Source: an uncultured Bacilli bacterium
GTDB lineage: Bacteria > Bacillota_I > Bacilli_A > RF39 > UBA660
NCBI GenBank assembly: GCA_944331815.1
Contig: CALVIQ010000047.1
Location: 1-10,926 of the forward strand
Direction: 5' to 3'
DNA: 10,926 nucleotides
Below the pieces are notes generated by a model, which saw nothing but the letters and a program-made list of their open reading frames with translations, was not told the origin of the DNA and searched no databases. Position 1 is the stretch's first letter. Each line of letters opens with the position of its first letter. A program made the translations under genes and the position numbers. This document shows, one piece after another, positions 7,549-10,926 of the stretch.

Positions 7549-7805
7549 TTATTCATTCTCCTTTTTATAACACTTATTATAGAGTTGATATCTTTCCAGT
7601 TCTTCATAGCTATATCTTCATCTTCAAAAGAAATATTAAAATCTTCCTCTAACAAAATAATTATTTTGATAACATTTAAACTGTTAACACCAATTGAAAG
7701 AAGTGATGTATCATTATCAATATTATCTAAGTTATATACTGAATCTTCTCCAACAATTTTCTTTAAACAATCTATTATAATCTCTCTTATTTTTATATCA
7801 TTCAT
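7545..7805 (-). CDS. Freestanding acyl/peptidyl carrier protein
   Basis: An 86-residue acidic helical protein of carrier protein size. The phosphopantetheine attachment site is SIGVNSLN at 37-44, with Ser42 as the modified residue. The usual Asp before this Ser is Asn, a variant familiar in Firmicute stand-alone carriers. The helix after it, IKIIILLEEDFNISFEDEDI (46-65), is the typical recognition helix and loop. It most likely carries the aminoacyl group made by the adenylation domain of 89-2617, which has no carrier domain of its own. The start is the ATG at 7805, seven bases after GGAGGT; the in-frame ATG at 7820 overlaps that GGAGGT and lacks a site of its own. Only one base separates it from the upstream stop, and its own stop overlaps the next gene. 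No phosphopantetheinyl transferase is visible in the window. Confidence 0.93.
   Translation of the reverse strand: MNDIKIREIIIDCLKKIVGEDSVYNLDNIDNDTSLLSIGVNSLNVIKIIILLEEDFNISFEDEDIAMKNWKDINSIISVIKRRMNK
7558..7562 (-). promoter_or_regulatory. Ribosome binding site of the thymidylate-kinase-like gene
   Basis: AGGAG on the minus strand, nine bases before the ATG at 7548, inside the last codons of the carrier protein gene. Together with the ATGA overlap it indicates coupled translation. Confidence 0.75.
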
Positions 7806-7806
7806 A

Positions 7807-9129
7807 TTAATGACCTCCATTACTTATTATATTTACTACTTTCATTCCATAGTCTTTGAGTAGCTTGCAATTATTTTTTATTAGAAATTCTTCAACATCA
7901 ACAAAATCCAAATTATATATATATGAAAAATTATAAAATGTTTGATAATATGATTTTGAAATTATGTTATGCCTATTTATTAAATCAACTTTCATAACAA
8001 GTGTCAATAATTTATATATTTCTTTAAAATTACTATTATCAATATCTCTATATAAAAGTCTTTTTAATTTATGCATTGATTCGGGAATTACTTGCTTATT
8101 TTTTTCTTTTAAATCATGAATAGACAAATTAGGTAAGAATAATTTTTTAGCATAAATTAAGGAACTTATTTTGCAAGAATTTAGCGAATAAATTGAATAT
8201 AATGATTTCGCATCCAATAAATTATTTGATATTTCATAATCTGAAAAAATAGTAATTCCAATCTTAATATTATATTGCTTAATAAATTGATTTATCAATG
8301 ATAATTTCATGCAATCATACTTATGCACAAAAAGTAATATATCTATATCGCTCCATTTAGGAATATAAACATTTCTACTTATACTACCATGTACCAAAAA
8401 GCCAGACAAATCATTTTTTAATACTTTTTTTGAATAATCCATAAGATTTGCAATAATTCTTTTTTCTTTATCTGGAGCATTTAATTCATCTATATGAATT
8501 GTTTTACCATTAAATTTATACTTCATACCAAAATTTTCTATATCATCGTAAATATTTTTACTTAAAGAATCTATACTGCCATCCATTCTATACACAAATG
8601 TATAATAATTATGATTTTCTAATTCAGAGATAAATTCTTCTTGAAATTTTCTATATTTTTTATATAAATCTATTTGTCCAGAATTATAATTAGAATCATG
8701 TACTTTATTATTACTTTTTTTATCATTTATTATCAATATTTTTATTTCTTCTATGTCAAATATTCCATATTTTATCTTATATTTTTTTATAGTACTCAAA
8801 GATTCTTCTCTATTAAGTCCTTTTATTCTTAATGTTGCATATATTCTAGCATCAAAATTAGAAATTCCTTTATCAATCAAATAAACAACTTCATTATCAT
8901 TAATATTTTCCATTCTCTGTTTAATACCACTATACATGGTAGTACAAAATTCATCAACAGAGGACTCTTTAAACCACCATTCATGGAAAATATTCTCACA
9001 ATTACTATTCACTTTTTTCGGGAATGAAAAACTATTTATTAATACACCATTACTATAATATTTTTTGTAAATATTTTCAATTTGAGTTGATTTTCCACTA
9101 CCGTCTAAACCATTAAACGAAATTATCAT
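7807..9129 (-). CDS. Thymidylate-kinase-like domain fused to Pol-beta-type nucleotidyltransferase
   Basis: A 440-residue two-domain protein. Residues 1 to about 200 are P-loop kinase: Walker A GLDGSGKST at 7-15, a VVYLIDKG segment at 81-88 where thymidylate kinases have DRY, and a terminal part (LYKKYRKFQEEF, then RMDGSIDSLSKNIYDDI) laid out like the end of TMK. The basic lid motif is not evident. Residues from about 225 hold a minimal nucleotidyltransferase signature: GFLVHGS at 243-249, then SDID at 260-263 with Asp261 and Asp263 as likely metal ligands; Asp297 after a beta strand may be the third acidic residue. The C-terminal part is helical. Such a fusion suggests consecutive phosphorylation and nucleotidyl transfer on one compound. 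I start it at the ATG at 9129, ten bases after AGGGGG; an in-frame TTG at 9138 sits one base from that site and is unlikely. It overlaps the upstream gene by 17 nt. Confidence 0.82.
   Translation of the reverse strand: MIISFNGLDGSGKSTQIENIYKKYYSNGVLINSFSFPKKVNSNCENIFHEWWFKESSVDEFCTTMYSGIKQRMENINDNEVVYLIDKGISNFDARIYATLRIKGLNREESLSTIKKYKIKYGIFDIEEIKILIINDKKSNNKVHDSNYNSGQIDLYKKYRKFQEEFISELENHNYYTFVYRMDGSIDSLSKNIYDDIENFGMKYKFNGKTIHIDELNAPDKEKRIIANLMDYSKKVLKNDLSGFLVHGSISRNVYIPKWSDIDILLFVHKYDCMKLSLINQFIKQYNIKIGITIFSDYEISNNLLDAKSLYSIYSLNSCKISSLIYAKKLFLPNLSIHDLKEKNKQVIPESMHKLKRLLYRDIDNSNFKEIYKLLTLVMKVDLINRHNIISKSYYQTFYNFSYIYNLDFVDVEEFLIKNNCKLLKDYGMKVVNIISNGGH
7813..7818 (-). promoter_or_regulatory. 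Ribosome binding site deciding the carrier protein start
   Basis: GGAGGT on the minus strand, seven bases before the ATG at 7805. It lies in the last codons of the fused kinase-nucleotidyltransferase gene and rules in the 86-residue form of the carrier protein. Confidence 0.85.
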
Positions 9130-10926
9130 AAATATCAATCCCCCTAACTATTTCCTTAAATGTTCTTCTTTTTATTTTCATTTCTATATAAAAATAAACA
9201 AATAGAAATAATGAATAATATTTATCGCTATCATCATATTTATCAATATCAAATATTGTTAATAATCTCATCAATATAAAATAAACCAAATCATCATCAT
9301 TATAATCAAGGTTTTCTATATATTTTTCAATTATTTTTTTTCTATTAAGAGTAGTTTTTATACTTGCTTTAATCGATACTTCTTTATCAATTATATAATC
9401 ACAATCTATCTTTGGTATATGATCAAACACATGTTCATGGTTCTTATATGAATTTTTATGATATTTAGGACTGAAATATAAATCTATAAATAATATAGAA
9501 ATACTAAACAATGCAATTTCAGCTTCAATGCAATTATATCCAGATGTCGTAAAATCCATAAAGAGAGGTTTTAAACCAATATTCATAGTATTAAGATCTC
9601 CATGAGATAAAACACATTTATGTATTTTATTTTTTTTAAAATACACATTTATTTCATCAAATATATCTTGAATTTTGAGTGATGACTCATTGTTTATAAT
9701 AAAATTATAATCAATCCAATTAGAATAAAAATATTTATTAAGTCTACTATCAATTCGATTTTCATAAAATTTCTGCATTGGATATTTACAATTATAAATG
9801 TACTTTTTATAATTTTTTAAAATAATATTTAAGAACTTATAATCAATTTCAGTATCATTTTTCAAAAGTTCATCACACAACAAACCTTCATTAACATTTA
9901 TACTATTATCATATTTATATACAATTACACCACAATTATTATATATAAACAAATCACATAATTTTGGAACCTTAAAATAATTAAAAGTTGTAAAATATCC
10001 AACTAATTCTGAATAAAAATTATTAATATCTTGAATTTTGAAAAAAAACTTCTTTTTTTCTTTATAAGCAATACCATTAATAGAATTATTTTGGACATTA
10101 ACATTATTTATTGTATAATCTTCAATTTTTTCAATTTTTTTTAAATCTAAATTTCTTTTTATTTTTTTATTATCATCAAAAATATCCTCTACTTCAAAAT
10201 TCAATATTTTTTTTGAAATTTTATTTTCTAAGTCAGTAAGTTCTTCTATTAATTCATCTTTCTTTGATGATTTTTTTAAAATATGATATCCTAACACTTC
10301 TAATATTTCGATTTGTCGCTTTAGCATAATATCCATTTTGCTATCAAAAAATATATTTTTTAATTTGTATAATTCCACTTTTTTCCTGTTAATAAATTCG
10401 TTTATAAATTTGATAATTAAGTCCTCATTATCATTGTATAATACTTTCATTAATTTTATAGAATTTAATTTTATAATATTTTCATATGTTGAAAACAACT
10501 TATAACTAATCATCTTGGGACCAAAAAATTTATATATACTATACTTTTTTGATTCATATTTTGAATATACACTTACAGTTGGTTCCATATCATATTGGTA
10601 GTATTTATTTAGATAGTTTTTATATATTGTATCAATATCAGAATTACTCATTTTCATTCTTTTAAATGTTTTTACATCAAAACTATCTCTCCAAATAATA
10701 TCAAATTCATTTAAATCGCCATTTAATAACAACATATTACTCCTTGAAGTATTATTACCAATTAAATTATCATTTTTGCCTTCAACTTTTATAATTGCAA
10801 CTTCATTATCCTTTAACTTAATATCACTTATACTTTTCACCAGTTGAATATTTCTAGTTTTTATACCAAGACTCTTTAATAATTCTCTATAAGGTAAATA
10901 ATATATATTTTCTAATGAACATTTGG
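9113..10926 (-). CDS. Large protein with C-terminal APH/choline-kinase-like domain, 5' end outside the window
   Basis: The reading frame stays open to base 10926 (28 further codons before the GTG at 10840, from KCSLENIYYLPYRELL), so the start lies beyond the window; the GTG has no ribosome binding site and is probably internal. About 603 residues are visible. Numbering from that GTG, the C-terminal part (about 255-575) looks like an aminoglycoside/choline phosphotransferase fold: a possible nucleotide-binding Lys268 in KKKFFFKIQ, a possible partner Glu278, the catalytic HGDLNTMN at 413-420 (His413, Asp415, Asn420) and MDF with metal-binding Asp429. The first 250 or so residues are Lys/Asn/Ile-rich, with a helical stretch around 155-240, and match nothing I recognise. 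Kinases of this fold phosphorylate hydroxyls of small molecules such as antibiotics, choline or sugars. Here it could be a biosynthetic or a self-protection enzyme. The gene ends inside the next one by 17 nt. Confidence 0.78.
   Translation of the reverse strand, partial: KCSLENIYYLPYRELLKSLGIKTRNIQLVKSISDIKLKDNEVAIIKVEGKNDNLIGNNTSRSNMLLLNGDLNEFDIIWRDSFDVKTFKRMKMSNSDIDTIYKNYLNKYYQYDMEPTVSVYSKYESKKYSIYKFFGPKMISYKLFSTYENIIKLNSIKLMKVLYNDNEDLIIKFINEFINRKKVELYKLKNIFFDSKMDIMLKRQIEILEVLGYHILKKSSKKDELIEELTDLENKISKKILNFEVEDIFDDNKKIKRNLDLKKIEKIEDYTINNVNVQNNSINGIAYKEKKKFFFKIQDINNFYSELVGYFTTFNYFKVPKLCDLFIYNNCGVIVYKYDNSINVNEGLLCDELLKNDTEIDYKFLNIILKNYKKYIYNCKYPMQKFYENRIDSRLNKYFYSNWIDYNFIINNESSLKIQDIFDEINVYFKKNKIHKCVLSHGDLNTMNIGLKPLFMDFTTSGYNCIEAEIALFSISILFIDLYFSPKYHKNSYKNHEHVFDHIPKIDCDYIIDKEVSIKASIKTTLNRKKIIEKYIENLDYNDDDLVYFILMRLLTIFDIDKYDDSDKYYSLFLFVYFYIEMKIKRRTFKEIVRGIDIYDNFV
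9140..9145 (-). promoter_or_regulatory. Ribosome binding site deciding the start of the kinase-nucleotidyltransferase fusion
   Basis: AGGGGG on the minus strand lies ten bases before the ATG at 9129 but only one base before the in-frame TTG at 9138. Spacing therefore favours the ATG. The site is within the coding end of the APH-like gene. Confidence 0.65.

Noticed and set aside
7803..7820. ATG at 7820 as start of the carrier protein
   Set aside because: It overlaps the GGAGGT that serves the ATG at 7805 and has no site of its own; the shorter form has the normal carrier length.
4719..7863. Five more short plus-strand frames (72 to 92 codons)
   Set aside because: All are antisense to well-supported genes, none has a binding site or recognisable domain, and their hydrophobic look is a by-product of the Lys/Asn-rich codons on the other strand.
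9127..9138. TTG at 9138 as start of the kinase-nucleotidyltransferase fusion
   Set aside because: It is one base from the AGGGGG site; the ATG at 9129 has workable spacing and leads straight into the P-loop strand.
1..10926. Mollicute-type genetic code suggested by the extreme AT content
   Set aside because: TGA acts as the stop at several coupled gene junctions (for example 7545-7547, 6814-6816 and 4050-4052) and Trp is encoded by TGG.
1..10926. Internal promoters, terminators, tRNAs, CRISPR or insertion sequence ends
   Set aside because: Gaps between genes are 17 nt at most. The many T and A runs and TATAAT-like strings are expected in such AT-rich coding DNA, and no GC-rich hairpin followed by a T run, spacer-repeat pattern or terminal inverted repeat was seen.

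Overview
This is a strongly AT-rich window that reads as one transcription unit on the minus strand. Codon choice (AGA, ATA, TTA, AAT and AAA throughout), AGGAGG-type ribosome binding sites, and TGA used as a stop with TGG for Trp point to a low-GC Firmicute, most likely a Clostridium-like anaerobe and not a mollicute. That host call is inference. No gene is encoded on the plus strand, and there are no tRNAs, rRNAs, CRISPR repeats, insertion sequences, promoters or terminators that I can support. Every junction is either an overlap of up to 17 nt or a gap of 17 nt or less, so no stretch above 300 bases lacks a gene. The operon enters beyond base 10926 and leaves beyond base 1.

In transcription order (high to low coordinates) the genes are: (1) a large protein with a C-terminal APH/choline-kinase-like kinase domain, with its 5' end outside the window (9113-10926); (2) a thymidylate-kinase-like domain fused to a Pol-beta-type nucleotidyltransferase (7807-9129); (3) a freestanding acyl/peptidyl carrier protein (7545-7805); (4) a stand-alone thymidylate-kinase-like protein (6814-7548); (5) a mostly helical protein of uncertain family, possibly a detached middle domain of a PEP-utilising enzyme (5880-6821); (6) a PF14907-type nucleotidyltransferase-like protein (4742-5866); (7) another P-loop kinase (4050-4739); (8) a short PPDK/PEP-synthase-like phosphotransferase with ATP-grasp and swivelling His domains only (2635-4053); (9) an NRPS-like adenylation-condensation protein (89-2617); and (10) the first 26 codons of a histidine phosphatase (1-79).

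Taken together this looks like an unusual small-molecule biosynthetic operon, not housekeeping. A predicted glycine-activating A domain (pocket residues D-I-L-Q-I-G-V-I-W-K) probably loads the free carrier protein. A divergent condensation domain (HNxxxDG in place of HHxxxDG) may then transfer the bound residue or hold it. Around this core are five putative phosphotransferases, two putative nucleotidyltransferases and a phosphatase. The simplest reading is a product or intermediate that is phosphorylated, nucleotidylated and aminoacylated, such as a phosphoramidate or nucleotide-linked amino acid compound. The chemistry, substrates and biological role are inference. No transporter, regulator or precursor peptide is visible in the window.
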